From: Gp6-AA40 sp963741135
GTDB taxonomy: Bacteria; Acidobacteriota; Vicinamibacteria; Vicinamibacterales; UBA2999
Direction of reading: 5' to 3'
Assembly: GCA_963741135.1 (NCBI GenBank)
Contig: CAVUHC010000006.1
Coordinates: forward strand, 806,001 to 870,000
DNA length: 64,000 nt
Notes under the pieces: model-generated
Seen by the model: the letters and a program-made list of their open reading frames with translations, nothing else
Database searches by the model: none
What the model was told of the DNA's origin: nothing
Shown: one piece after another, positions 8,668-17,998 of the stretch
Position numbering within the stretch: the stretch's first letter is position 1
How the letters are laid out: each line of letters starts with the position of its first letter
Made by a program: the position numbers and the translations under genes

Positions 8668-9105
8668 ATGGGCGAACGGAAGCGTGTAGCACTCATCGCG
8701 CACGACAACTGCAAGGGGGATCTGCTCGACTGGGCGCGGTTCAACGGGGGGACGCTGGGCGTTCACGATCGATTCGCAACCGGCACGACCGGGGCGCTGC
8801 TCGCGTCGGAGCTGGGGCTCAAGGTCACGCGGTTTCTGAGCGGACCGCTGGGCGGGGATCAGCAGGTGGGTGCGGCCATCGTGGAGGGCCGGCTCGATTT
8901 CGTCATCTTCTTCTGGGATCCGCTCGAGCCGCATCCGCACGACGTGGACGTGAAGGCGCTGCTGCGGATCGCGGTGGTCTACAACATTCCAATCGCGTGC
9001 AACCGCTCGACCGCCGATTTCCTGTTGTCGTCGCCGCTGATGCATCGCCGGTACGAGCGGAGGTTCGACGATCGGCAAGCCGCGCCGCGCGCGGCGATCG
9101 ATTGA
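8668..9105 (+). CDS. mgsA: methylglyoxal synthase
   Basis: 145 residues from the ATG at 8668, preceded by AGGAA at good spacing; an upstream ATG at 8635 lacks a ribosome site. It converts dihydroxyacetone phosphate to methylglyoxal and phosphate, a bypass that relieves phosphate-starved glycolysis. Diagnostic blocks are VALIAHDNCK, FATGTTGALL, LSGPLGGDQQVGA and FFWDPLEPHPHDVDVKALLR, with the catalytic Asp in GGDQQ and the phosphate-binding TGTTG. It is full length and appears functional. Two decayed copies of its 3' half lie 1 and 1.6 kb downstream. Confidence 0.93.
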   Translation: MGERKRVALIAHDNCKGDLLDWARFNGGTLGVHDRFATGTTGALLASELGLKVTRFLSGPLGGDQQVGAAIVEGRLDFVIFFWDPLEPHPHDVDVKALLRIAVVYNIPIACNRSTADFLLSSPLMHRRYERRFDDRQAAPRAAID

Positions 9106-9145
9106 GCCTCGATTACCTACGCGACCTCCACCTCACGGGCCAGGG

Positions 9146-10015
9146 TCACGCTTTCGGCGGTTGCTCAGCCTCCGGGCCTGACCTCAACACGTGATGCAAC
9201 GGAGGGACGGTCACGCCAGCCGCGGCCAGCTGCCGCCACGCCTCGAAGTTCAGGTCACTCTTGAGCGTTCCAGCGGTTTTCAGGTGTTCCGTGCTCCACA
9301 CCTGAAGCTGAAATCGAAGCGCGATCGCGCCAGCCTCGACGAATTCTACCTGCGGTGCCGGGTCGCGCAATACGTCGGCATGTCCAAGGGCGGCGGCGAT
9401 GAGCACGCGGCGAACCACTTCGGGGTCCGACGAGTGCGACACGTGGAACGGCACGAGATAGGCCGTCAGCCGGCCAGGCCGGCTCCAGTTCGTCACCCGT
9501 TCGGAAATGAACTGGGAGTTGGGTACCACGATCGCGACATTCTCATCGGTCACGAGCGTCGTGGCGCGTGCCGCAATCTCGCGCACTTCACCGACGGCAC
9601 CGGCGATCTCGACGCGGTCGCCGATCTTGATGGGCCGCTCGAACAGGATGATCAGTCCGCTGAAGAAGTTGCTCATGATGTTCTGCAGGCCGAACCCGAG
9701 CCCGACTCCGATGGCGCCCACCAGCACGTTCAAAGACGTCAGATTGATCCCGGCGCTCTGAAGGATGACGAGGGCACCAAGCGAGATGACCACGTAGCGG
9801 ACGATGGCGCCGAGCGCCTCTCGCATGCCCACGTCAACTCCGCGGCGGGCCAGGACCTGATCGACGAACCAACGCGTTACGCGGCGCGTCAGCCAGACGA
9901 GCGCGGAGATGAGTGTGATGACCGTCAGCAGTTTGAGCGGGGTGAACTCGCTGCCGGCAATGCCGGCATTCAGGAAGGCTCCTAAACGGTCCAGGACGTC
10001 AAGAACGGGTTGCAT
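9146..10015 (-). CDS. MscS-family mechanosensitive channel
   Basis: 289 residues. Two or three N-terminal membrane helices (LLTVITLISALVWL, YVVISLGALVILQSAG) precede the pore helix region GAIGVGLGFGLQNIMSNFFSG, the Gly/Ala-rich TM3 of MscS, followed by FERPIKIGDRVEI and a beta-domain with VPNSQFISERVTNWS. The family opens under membrane tension to release solutes in osmotic downshift. It is convergent with mgsA and sits between the intact mgsA and its decayed copies, so it may have been inserted into, or duplicated with, the mgsA neighbourhood. Confidence 0.92.
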   Translation of the reverse strand: MQPVLDVLDRLGAFLNAGIAGSEFTPLKLLTVITLISALVWLTRRVTRWFVDQVLARRGVDVGMREALGAIVRYVVISLGALVILQSAGINLTSLNVLVGAIGVGLGFGLQNIMSNFFSGLIILFERPIKIGDRVEIAGAVGEVREIAARATTLVTDENVAIVVPNSQFISERVTNWSRPGRLTAYLVPFHVSHSSDPEVVRRVLIAAALGHADVLRDPAPQVEFVEAGAIALRFQLQVWSTEHLKTAGTLKSDLNFEAWRQLAAAGVTVPPLHHVLRSGPEAEQPPKA

Positions 10016-10060
10016 TCAGCTGTGCAGGTGCAGGTGGCTGGTAGGTTGAGTATATGGGGG

Positions 10061-10160
10061 TGGGCGCGGCCATCGTGGGGAGCCAGCTCGATTTCGTAAC
10101 CGCTTGACCGCCGATTTCCTGCTGTCGTCGCCGCTCATGCACTGCCTGAGCCTCGGTCAC
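10061..10160 (+). pseudogene. decayed mgsA copy with internal deletion
   Basis: GCGGCCATCGTGG then CAGCTCGATTTCGT followed directly by AACCGCTTGACCGCCG and ATTTCCTGCTGTCGTCG. These match two separated parts of mgsA, so about 100 bases (the FFWDP to NIPIAC region) are missing. The frame is lost. It ends with GCCTGAGCCTCGG, like the intact gene's 3' flank. Confidence 0.75.
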
Positions 10161-10184
10161 TTCCGCCCCCTCTTTCCTCAGCGC

Positions 10185-10250
10185 GCGGGCGATCGATCTC
10201 CGTGCCGAAGAGCAGGCGCTTGAGATAGAGCCGAGGATTGTGCAGCTTGA
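10185..10250 (-). pseudogene. fragment resembling the end of the sigma-54 activator
   Basis: On the minus strand this reads LYLKRLLFGTEIDRPRA, close to LYLKRMRFGMEIDRPRG at the end of the sigma-54 activator 0.8 kb to the right. Together with the adjacent mgsA fragment it is a second, decayed copy of the mgsA-3'/activator-3' junction. Confidence 0.6.
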
Positions 10251-10701
10251 GCACGGGATGGTTTGTCAGTGCACCGAAGTGTGCCACCGTGCATCAGGCT
10301 TGTGCCAATAAGGAGCACGCACATCCGTGCAATCTTGCACGACCACTAAATTCGCTGGGGATTTCACGCAGCCGACTCCGGCATCCCGGCTGCTCTCGTT
10401 TAGGGCATGTCAACGGATCGTCTTCTGCGCCGGTCGCACCTCGCGCACCTTGCACTGGTGGAGGGTGTCATCCGCCAGTTCGACGAGATGTGTCTGACTG
10501 CGGCAAACTCACGCCGCCGCATCCAGGACGACATGCGTGCCGCCCGCAGTCGTGAAGAACTCGCCACCGACAGTCCCGCGGTGACCCGACCCCGTGCGCG
10601 CAAGGGCCCGGCTCTGGCGCATCTACCAGGTCGAGGTCAATCTACGCCATCAGACTCGAGACGCTAGGTGCTGACTCGTCACACCGACGACGCGGTTCGA
10701 G
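10251..10701. other. 450-base stretch with no supported gene
   Basis: Several short frames exist (for example 10407-10667) but none shows a ribosome site, a recognisable domain or a natural start. The left part is rich in GTGCA/TGCAC words. I read it as degenerate intergenic DNA produced by the duplications on both sides. Confidence 0.5.
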
Positions 10702-10925
10702 GGCTCGTTTCGTGATCTTCTTCTAGAATCCGCTCGAGCCGCATCTGCGACGTCCACGTAAAAGGTGCTGCTGCGACTCGCAGTCGTCTACAGCATTCGC
10801 TCGCGCGCAACCCGCCAGACCCCCGATTTCCCGGTGTCGTCGTCGCAGCCCGCACATCGCTGGTCCGAGCGGATGCCGCCGACCGGTGGGCCAGGCGACG
10901 TGCAGCGATCGCCTGAGCCGCGGTA
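10702..10925 (+). pseudogene. second decayed mgsA copy
   Basis: This matches mgsA from its LDFVIFF codons to beyond the stop: GATCTTCTTCTAGAATCCGC corresponds to FFWDPL with the Trp codon changed to TAG, then CTCGAGCCGCATC, GTCTACA and CCCGATTTCC follow in order. Many substitutions and small indels destroy the frame. Similarity continues through the intact gene's 3' flank (TTACGCGACCTC) into the start of the activator's 3' end. Confidence 0.8.
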
Positions 10926-10928
10926 ACC

Positions 10929-13658
10929 TTACGCGACCTCGACCTCGCCGCGCGGGCGATCGATCTCCATTCCGAAGCGCATCCGCTTGAGATAAAGCCC
11001 TTTGCGCGACAGGCCGAGCAACTTCGCGGCCTCATCGACGCTGCTGGTCTTCGACATCGCGGATTGCACCATCGTGCGTTCAACATGCTGCACAGCAGCC
11101 GTCATCGGCTGATCGATGCGGACGACGATCTCGCTCTCGTCGAGGATGCGTTGCGACGGCGGGACGGTCCTGCGCGAGGCGGCGATGTCCGACGACAGAT
11201 GCTCGGGCATCAGCACAGCGCCGGGCTCCGCCAGGGCAGCCAGCCGACGCATCTCGTTCGCGATCTGGCGCACGTTCCCCGGCCACCGGTACAACACCAG
11301 GTATTCCATCGTTTCTTCGGAGAGGCGCAGTTCGCCCTTGCCGCTCTCCTTCGCATACTTCTGCAGATAGTGGTTCGCGAACGAGGGGATTTCGACACGA
11401 CGCTCGCGCAGCGGCGGAATGTGGAGACGCACGATATTGAGGCGATAGAACAGATCCTCACGGAAGCGGCCCTGCGACACGAGCATGTCGACGTCTGCGT
11501 TGGTCGCCGCAAGCACGCGTACATCCACGCGCTGCGGGTGCGTTTCACCGATCGGATGCACTTCGCCGGATTCGAGAAAGCGGAGGAGCTTTGGCTGAAT
11601 ATCGAGGGTGCTCTCGCCGATCTCGTCAAGGAACAGGGTGCCGCCCGCGGCGGCGCGGATGACACCTGCGAAGTGCTCCGTCGCGCCGGTGAAGGCGCCT
11701 TTGCGGTGCCCGAAGAGCTGCGCGTCGAGCATTTCTCGTGGCGTTGCGCTGCAATTGAAGGGCAGGAACGTCTTCGACGCGCGAGGGGAATAGGTGTGGA
11801 TCAGGCGCGCGATCACTTCCTTGCCGGTTCCCGTTTCACCTGTGATGAGCACGGGAATATTTGCCGCGGCGACGCGCCGCGCGGTGGTCAACAGCGTCTG
11901 CATGTCCTGCGCGATAAACAACGCGCCCGCTTGCTCCTCGATCGGGGTGGCCGGCCAGAGCGCAGAGCGGTTGCGCTCTTCCTGTTTGGCTTTCTCGAGC
12001 GCCAGCGCGGCACGGCCAATGCGAAATACGTCCGAAAGGACGAGCGCATTGAGAGGGTCGCGTGGAATGTCGGAGACTAGGGCGATGGTCTTACCTTGAC
12101 GACCGCGCCCAAGTGAGAGGACGTGGCTTGAAGAGTCGGCTGGCTCTCCATGATCCGAATGACTCGCTTCAACGATTTTCGCCTTTGCTGAACAACCGAG
12201 CGCATCAAGAGCATTCAGTAGTTCGTTTCCCACCAGAGTGGGGCTATAGGCGACGTCGAATATCGAACCTAGGGAATTGACGACAGATTTCGTTCGGTCA
12301 CCGGCGGTTGGACGATCCACTCGATTCCGGGAAAGCGTCGTTGATGAATCCCCTACCTCCGACCGGACAGCGACGATGCCTTGTGTCGACCAAATGCGCT
12401 GCGCTCGGTGCTGCAACTGCCGGCCAACTTGGGTCGAGTCGCCTGCGACGATATTGCCCAACGAATGATAAAACTGACCTTGAAGGTCCCGGCTTCGAGT
12501 AATGCCAGCAGTATCAGCTCTGAGTATTCGATGTGCGCATTCGGCCGTTCGCCCTGCTCGCGCCAAGGTCTGAGCGATCAGTAGATGCACTGCCGCATTG
12601 AATGGACCATCGCCCAGCTGACTCGACTGTGCCTCGAGGTCGTTAAGCCAACTCAATGCTTCGTCGAGATGACCGCGTCGTAGTAGCAACTTCGCGCGCG
12701 TCAGCGCAGCCCACCGCCTCGCGTACACAGAATTCGTCGCCGTGTCCTTTTGGTTGTCGGAGAAATTCACCAAGGCAAGGGTCGCGTCACATTTGTCGAA
12801 CTCTCCGAGGGCTAGGTAGACTCTCGCGAGACTGTCGGCCGCACCGATGGTTCGAAGACCTCTAACGTAAGGATCCTTGAGAGCTGCGTTTAGAGTGCGT
12901 TGTGCCTTTTCGAACTCGCCGGAAAGCATTTGGATGTGTCCGGAGGTTATGTCGGCGGCCGCTCGATTTCGCATGCTGCCATTGACATTCGTGAGCTCGA
13001 CCGCGGCACGGTTGTATTCCGTCGCTTCCTTGAAATCACAACGCAAGCAAGCGATACAGCCCCTGTTCACCAACGAAGCTCCCAGGACCCAGGCGTTTGG
13101 TTCGAGCTCCAGCAACGACTCAGCAATGTCGCAGTGACGCCAGGCCTCGTCAAGATGGCCGCGTTGACCCTCAAGGGCGGAAACACAGATGTGCAGGTAG
13201 GCTGTCAAATAAGGGACAGCCGCCCGGACGACTGCCGCGCGCACGTCGCGCAACAGCCCCATCAGAACATCTAACGGCTGCGCTTCAATGGCGAATCGAA
13301 AGAGATGAAGATGAGCCCAGGCTATTCGCTCGGCATCTCCTGACTCTCGCGCCCATCTGAGGCCGGAGTGAAGATGGTGCCATGTCGAGTCGAGGTCTCC
13401 CATTCGCCAATTGATCAGGCCTATCGTTGTTTCCGCTTGCGAACGAAGGCTCGGTGCTAGTGTTGAGTGATCAACGTTCGAAAGCGTAGCGGCAAGAGAG
13501 GTTTCGTCTGTGAGGGCGAGCACATAGGCGAACAAGATGCGCAGCTTAGGTTCTGTGTGCCGCGTCGTGTGACCTGTGCTCTTGAGACCGTCTATGAGTT
13601 CACGGAAATGGCCTTTCCGGAACAGCTTCAACGAATCTTCGTAAGTCATACGACTCAT
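10929..13658 (-). CDS. sigma-54-dependent activator with TPR-like N-terminal half, no receiver
   Basis: 909 residues. The first 400 or so are TPR-like helical repeats (ACLRCDFKEATEYNRAAVEL, DEALSWLNDLEAQ); about 440-570 are a divergent sensor-like region. The AAA+ domain follows: Walker A GETGTGKE near 606, the sigma-54 contact loop GAFTGA near 652, Walker B GGTLFLDEIGE, and RWPGNVRQIANEMRR. The C-terminus is a Fis-type HTH (SSVDEAAKLLGLSRKGLYLKR). It activates sigma-54 RNA polymerase; with no phospho-receiver it probably senses through the TPR part. It lies 37 bases downstream of the HD-GYP gene, suggesting an operon. The N-terminal half is visibly less GC-rich than the rest of the window. 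Confidence 0.88.
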   Translation of the reverse strand: MSRMTYEDSLKLFRKGHFRELIDGLKSTGHTTRHTEPKLRILFAYVLALTDETSLAATLSNVDHSTLAPSLRSQAETTIGLINWRMGDLDSTWHHLHSGLRWARESGDAERIAWAHLHLFRFAIEAQPLDVLMGLLRDVRAAVVRAAVPYLTAYLHICVSALEGQRGHLDEAWRHCDIAESLLELEPNAWVLGASLVNRGCIACLRCDFKEATEYNRAAVELTNVNGSMRNRAAADITSGHIQMLSGEFEKAQRTLNAALKDPYVRGLRTIGAADSLARVYLALGEFDKCDATLALVNFSDNQKDTATNSVYARRWAALTRAKLLLRRGHLDEALSWLNDLEAQSSQLGDGPFNAAVHLLIAQTLARAGRTAECAHRILRADTAGITRSRDLQGQFYHSLGNIVAGDSTQVGRQLQHRAQRIWSTQGIVAVRSEVGDSSTTLSRNRVDRPTAGDRTKSVVNSLGSIFDVAYSPTLVGNELLNALDALGCSAKAKIVEASHSDHGEPADSSSHVLSLGRGRQGKTIALVSDIPRDPLNALVLSDVFRIGRAALALEKAKQEERNRSALWPATPIEEQAGALFIAQDMQTLLTTARRVAAANIPVLITGETGTGKEVIARLIHTYSPRASKTFLPFNCSATPREMLDAQLFGHRKGAFTGATEHFAGVIRAAAGGTLFLDEIGESTLDIQPKLLRFLESGEVHPIGETHPQRVDVRVLAATNADVDMLVSQGRFREDLFYRLNIVRLHIPPLRERRVEIPSFANHYLQKYAKESGKGELRLSEETMEYLVLYRWPGNVRQIANEMRRLAALAEPGAVLMPEHLSSDIAASRRTVPPSQRILDESEIVVRIDQPMTAAVQHVERTMVQSAMSKTSSVDEAAKLLGLSRKGLYLKRMRFGMEIDRPRGEVEVA

Positions 13659-13695
13659 CTCGGTTGGAGATGCTGCCGTATCGGGCCGGCAACAT

Positions 13696-15631
13696 TTATC
13701 GGTTGCGAGCGCGGAATACCAAATTCCGAGTCGTATCTATATCAGAAACGGTCCTAAGTTTATCCACTAACGAAGAGCCAATCTGTTCAAGAGCATAAGC
13801 ATGAGAGTCTCTGAATGCGTCCTGTTTGTTCGAGTACGCGGTCAAAACGCCAACGAGCTCGTTGTCGTGGACGAGCGGCGTGCACAGAACGCTTAGCAGC
13901 GGCGGATCGAAGTACCTCTGAAACATTGGCCAAATCGAGTGACGCATGTGAATTGATTGACGCTCGTCGAGTTGCTCCTGACCACCCCGTTACGCGCTCG
14001 CCCATGCGAATCGTAAACCCTGAGAGAAGGTGGTTCGTGTCTCCAATAGCTCTTTTACAAGTCAGCGAGTCCGTCGATGAGTCGTACATGTACAGCGCGC
14101 ACACAATCGTGGGCGTCAGTTGTCGGAGACACTGAGCCGCGGAGCCGAAGGCTTCGTCGACCGAACCCGCGCTCAACACTTTTTCGCGATGCGTTACCAG
14201 TAAAGCGTTTTCCGCAGCACTTGCTCTGATATGTTTGAGCGTTGTCACGCTCGGTTGGTCTACGCTCGCGATAACTGCCGCACCCTCGATGGCGAGAACT
14301 TCTTGTTCGGCTTGGTGTGCAGCTGGCGCGATCTCAGCGTAAGACGCAATGAATGTATCGACCACCAGGGGATCGTAGAATGTGCCGCGCCTTTCCCTTA
14401 GGATCTTGAACGCCTCTTCGCACGTCAATCGTGGGCGATACGGCCGATCAGAAGTCAGCGCATCGAAACAGTCGACAACCGAAAGGATGCGCGCTCCGAT
14501 GGGTATATCTGTCGCCGAAATTCCCGCTGGGTAACCTTCGCCATTCCAATGCTCATGATGATGTCTGACGATCGGAACGACAGGATAGGGAAACTTGACT
14601 GAAGACAGGAGATCCGCGCCAATCTCGGCGTGGCGTTTCATCTTGTCGAATTCCGCGGTCGTCAATTTGCCTGGCTTGTTAAGAATATGCTCTGGGATTG
14701 CGAGTTTCCCCATGTCATGAAGCAGTGCCGCAGCTTCGATGGCCTTGAGCTGTCGTTCTTCGTCGACTCCAAGTCGTTTCGCGAGTTCCAGCGCATAGAT
14801 TTGAACTCGTCGAATGTGACCATGCGTAATTTGATCCTTTGCATCAACCGCCATTGCGAGAGCTTCGACCGTTGAGAGGTACATCTGATTCAGTTGCGTG
14901 ACGTGTCGGTTCGCATCCTCGAGTCGCCCCATCGATGACCGAAATGTTGCGTATGAAATTACGAGCAGCGGTACGATGATACTGAGAACGGTAAAGTCAA
15001 TCCGCGCAGCATAGCTGACTAGCAGGATCGCTACGGAACTTCCAACGAAATAGTTGATTCCGAACCCGGCGAAGTGACTGAACCAGATCCTGGCGGCTGA
15101 CAAATGTTTTTCGCCCGCCACAGCGCCAGCGACCAGCCAGGTGTTCGTCAAGAAGTAGAAAAGGGCAAACACGAACAGAGGCACCACGAGCTCGCCGAGG
15201 TCGTGTCGGTGAACGTCGCCAGGCGAGACGTGTGCGAGAGCGAAGAACATCGTCGCGGCCGTCCAAAACGCAATCGACGGGGCCGCTACATTAAAAAGAA
15301 TTCGCGAGAGCGATCGGGTTGATTTATTTAACCAGAATGAAATGACGAGGGCATCGAGGACGACGGTCAACGTCCCGGCGGAGGGACCGAACAGCAGCGC
15401 CGAAGCAAAAACAAAGGTCTCGGATACGGAAAATCTCGCCGAAAGAGAAGGAACCTTGACGGTGAAGGAACCAGTCAGCAGCGTGAGTGCTGCCAACGTA
15501 AACCATTCAACGCCTGGAGGCGCCACGATGGTATCGCTAAGGGACTTAGCGATGATGAGAAGGCCAGACACAGTGACAACAGCGAGATACGCTGTGTTTG
15601 GCCGTGTAGCTTGCTTTTGCTGGTGCGACAT
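13696..15631 (-). pseudogene. membrane HD-GYP phosphodiesterase with C-terminal GAF, frameshifted
   Basis: The first frame gives about 560 meaningful residues. About 15-235 hold seven hydrophobic segments (MASE-like sensor). About 255-435 are an HD-GYP domain with HDMGKLAIPEHILNKPGKL near residue 304, then HHHEHWNGEGYP, all metal and substrate residues present. A GAF domain follows (ENALLVTHREKVLSAGSVDEAFG). Near 13935-13945 the GAF sequence jumps frame and continues as RYFDPPLLSVLCTPLVHDNELVGVLTAYS to a stop at 13696. HD-GYP proteins hydrolyse cyclic-di-GMP. The shift falls after the catalytic part, so a shortened active enzyme is possible; sequencing error is an alternative. Confidence 0.8.
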
Positions 15632-15680
15632 CTGAAGACGGGAATCCCAGGTCGCTTATCGGCTTATTCGCCCCAAATAA

Positions 15681-17390
15681 TTAGTGCGCGCATGATGTCT
15701 CCTTCTGGTCAGTAAGGTAGTCGCCCCAGACCAAGGTGTCGCCCCAGACCAGGGTGTCGCCCCAGACCAAGGTGTCGCCCCAGACCAGCGTGTCGCCCCA
15801 GACCAGCGTGTCGCCCCAGACCAGCGTGTCGCCCCAGACCAGCGTGTCGCCCCAGACCAACGTGTCGCCCCAGACCAACGTGTCGCCCCAGACCAACGTG
15901 TCGCCCCAGACTAGGGTGTCACCCCAGACCAGCGTGTCACCCCAGACGATGTGGTCGCCGCCGACCGACGTTTCAGCGAAGCTGAGCCCGCCAGTCGCGA
16001 TCTGTTCGCCGGCAATGGACGTTGTAACGTCGGCTGCGCTCTCGGGACCTGCCAATGACGCGAGCACGTTCAGACTGCCTGCACCCTCTTGGATGAGTCC
16101 GAGCTCTGGAAGGCGCTCCGAGCCAAGCTGCAGAAGCGCCCGAATGGCCTCCGCCTTCGCCTTTGGCCGCGCCTCCAGCAGAAGCGCCGCGGAGCCGGCC
16201 ACGACCGCCGACGACATGCTCGTCCCCGACAGCTCCAGCGTCGCGTCCTTCCCCGCACCCGTCACCAGCTCCGGATGCTCCTTCGCGATGAGCGCGCCTG
16301 GCGCCAGCAGGCTCCGAATCCGGTTCCCAGGCGCCAGCAGGTCCGGCTTGATCAAATGGTCGAACCGAGTCAGCCCCCGCGAGCTGTACGTCGCGATCAC
16401 ATCGTCGGATCGGAACGCCGTCCCCTTGGTGTTCAACGCCCCCGCCGTGATCGCATAGGGACAGTTGCCAGGCGATGTCACGCCGCCCAGAATTTCTTTG
16501 CCGTCGGCCGTCTTTCCGAGATTGCCGGCCGCCGCCACCGTCACCACGTTCACCCGCCATGCGCGCTCAATCGCCTGGCACACGGGGTCGTCGCGCCACC
16601 CCTGCTCGACCGCCGCGCCGAGTGACAGGTTGATGACCTTGATCTGATACCGCTGCCGGTTCGCGATCACCCAGTCGATCCCCTCGAGCAGGTCGCTGAC
16701 GTGCCCGGAACCGTCCGCCCCCAGCACCTTCACGCTGACGATGGATGCACCAGGCGCGACGCCCCGGGTTTCGTTGCGCGCCAGCGAGCCGGCCGCCGCG
16801 ATGATCCCCGCGATGTGCGTCCCGTGACCCCACTCGTCGCGGCCGGAACCGCGCGCATCGATCATGTCGACACGCGTTGTCACCTGCCCGCGCAGCCCGG
16901 GGACCATCGTCACGCCGGAGTCGAGCACGGCGATCCCGATGCCTTCGCCGGTGACGCCGGTGTGCCTCGGACCGAAATCCCCAGACCACGCCTGGTCGGC
17001 GCCAATCGAGACGTCGGTGACCGCCATCTGCCCGCGAATAATGTGATCGCCGGAGAGCTGCGCAATGTCGTTGTCGTCAGCCACCTCCGCCAGGCGCCCC
17101 GCGGGAACATCGAGCACCGCGCCGCTCGATAGGCGCCGCCTCACGCGGAGCCCATGACGCGCGGCAATTGCGTCTACCTGAGCCGTGCTTCCGGCGACGA
17201 TGACCGCGGTGGCCGTCGCGTCGCCGGAATCAAGGTGTCGTTTGAGATCGTCGGAAACATGATTCCGGTGGTACTGAGCGCCGGCCGGAATGGCGGCGGC
17301 GATCACGAATGCGGCTGCGCAAAGCAGCAGCCGAGCGGCGCACAGCATCCTGTCCTGGGGGGAGGAGGCGGAGAGCCTGAAGATCACCAT
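15681..17390 (-). CDS. secreted subtilisin-like (S8) protease with WGD-repeat tail
   Basis: 569 residues. A signal peptide (FVIAAAIPAGAQ) is followed by an inhibitor-I9-like propeptide (TAVIVAGSTAQVDAIAARHGLRV). The catalytic domain has Asp in AVLDSG (about residue 155), His in WGHGTHIAG (about 189) and Ser in LSGTSMSSAV (about 390), so it should be active. The last 85 residues are thirteen WGD motifs, mostly TLVWGD repeats, encoded by an 18-base unit. Such tails occur in exported Acidobacteria subtilases; their role is unknown, and surface attachment or complex formation is a guess. The HTH gene directly upstream on the same strand is probably its regulator. Confidence 0.9.
   Translation of the reverse strand: MVIFRLSASSPQDRMLCAARLLLCAAAFVIAAAIPAGAQYHRNHVSDDLKRHLDSGDATATAVIVAGSTAQVDAIAARHGLRVRRRLSSGAVLDVPAGRLAEVADDNDIAQLSGDHIIRGQMAVTDVSIGADQAWSGDFGPRHTGVTGEGIGIAVLDSGVTMVPGLRGQVTTRVDMIDARGSGRDEWGHGTHIAGIIAAAGSLARNETRGVAPGASIVSVKVLGADGSGHVSDLLEGIDWVIANRQRYQIKVINLSLGAAVEQGWRDDPVCQAIERAWRVNVVTVAAAGNLGKTADGKEILGGVTSPGNCPYAITAGALNTKGTAFRSDDVIATYSSRGLTRFDHLIKPDLLAPGNRIRSLLAPGALIAKEHPELVTGAGKDATLELSGTSMSSAVVAGSAALLLEARPKAKAEAIRALLQLGSERLPELGLIQEGAGSLNVLASLAGPESAADVTTSIAGEQIATGGLSFAETSVGGDHIVWGDTLVWGDTLVWGDTLVWGDTLVWGDTLVWGDTLVWGDTLVWGDTLVWGDTLVWGDTLVWGDTLVWGDTLVWGDYLTDQKETSCAH
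15721..15948. repeat. 18-bp tandem repeat encoding LVWGDT
   Basis: Twelve full units and one partial of TCGCCCCAGACCAGCGTG (plus strand) with variation only at a few positions, mainly AAG/AGG/AGC/AAC before GTG. The array is entirely in frame in the protease gene, so copy-number change by slippage would not break translation. Confidence 0.95.
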
Positions 17391-17432
17391 GGGTTCGGTC
17401 CTTTACTTCCGGCCTCTGGCCGGTTGATGTGA

Positions 17433-17693
17433 TTAGCGCCCCATCGGGCGCGCCGTGAACGAGACCTGCGACGCGGAGGCGGGAAACGCCTGCGGCCGGA
17501 AGCCAAGCTCGATGAGCGATTCCACAAGCACGCGCTGTGACCCGCCGATCGTACGGATTGTCAGGAGACGGCCTTCGCGGATCCGGTTGTAGATGGTGCG
17601 GCGCGATACGTTCAGAAGCGTCGCGGCCTGATCGATCGCGACGCTGCGTCCTAACCGGGGTTCGACGGTGACTTCACGAAGCTCTATAGACAC
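17433..17693 (-). CDS. small excisionase/MerR-type HTH protein
   Basis: 86 residues. About 15-65 match the HTH_17 excisionase fold (VAIDQAATLLNVSRRTIYNRIREGRLLTIRTIGGSQRV). Such proteins bind DNA; outside phage they often act as small regulators. It is 42 bases upstream of the subtilase and on the same strand, so co-transcription is likely. The C-terminal extension (RPQAFPASASQVSFTARPMGR) is not typical of excisionases. No integrase or prophage gene is near, so a recombination role is unlikely. Confidence 0.8.
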   Translation of the reverse strand: MSIELREVTVEPRLGRSVAIDQAATLLNVSRRTIYNRIREGRLLTIRTIGGSQRVLVESLIELGFRPQAFPASASQVSFTARPMGR

Positions 17694-17998
17694 GTTATGG
17701 GTTCCTCCAAGCCCGAGCAGTGGCAGGAGGGATGCCAGTAAAGATGTGCTCAGGTGGTGCCGGACTAATCCATTGCGCGATAACGAGTTGGAGGCAGTGG
17801 TGTGCGGTGTGTGCGCTCGCGCCGATACGTGGGCCGAGCCAGCCTATTGACTTACGCCGATCGAAAAGCAGTGGGGACCTTCGGTGAACAGGTGGCCCCG
17901 GAAGCTTTTTGCACACAAAATGCTTCTTGTGTGCACGAACTCGCGCGAGCCGGATCGGGCGGCCAACTTCTTGGCCTCGGGTGCCAGAAATTGAATCG
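17694..17998. promoter_or_regulatory. divergent intergenic region with hairpin
   Basis: About 300 bases separate the minus-strand HTH gene from the plus-strand transporter operon, so it should hold both promoters. An inverted repeat (GCACACAA at 17911-17918, TTGTGTGC at 17927-17934, loop of eight) is the only clear element. No confident -35/-10 pair was assigned. Confidence 0.45.

Noticed and set aside
10255..10345. TGGCAC...TGCA words like sigma-54 promoters on the minus strand
   Set aside because: Spacing between the GG and GC elements is off by one or two bases in each case.
10407..10667. 86-codon open frame between mgsA copies
   Set aside because: No ribosome site, no recognisable domain, and it lies in degenerate DNA.
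15721..15948. Regular 18-bp repeats resembling a CRISPR-like array
   Set aside because: No spacers exist; the units are contiguous and code for the protease tail.
17433..17693. Excisionase-like gene as sign of an integrated element
   Set aside because: No integrase, attachment repeats or phage genes nearby; it fits a regulator of the protease better.
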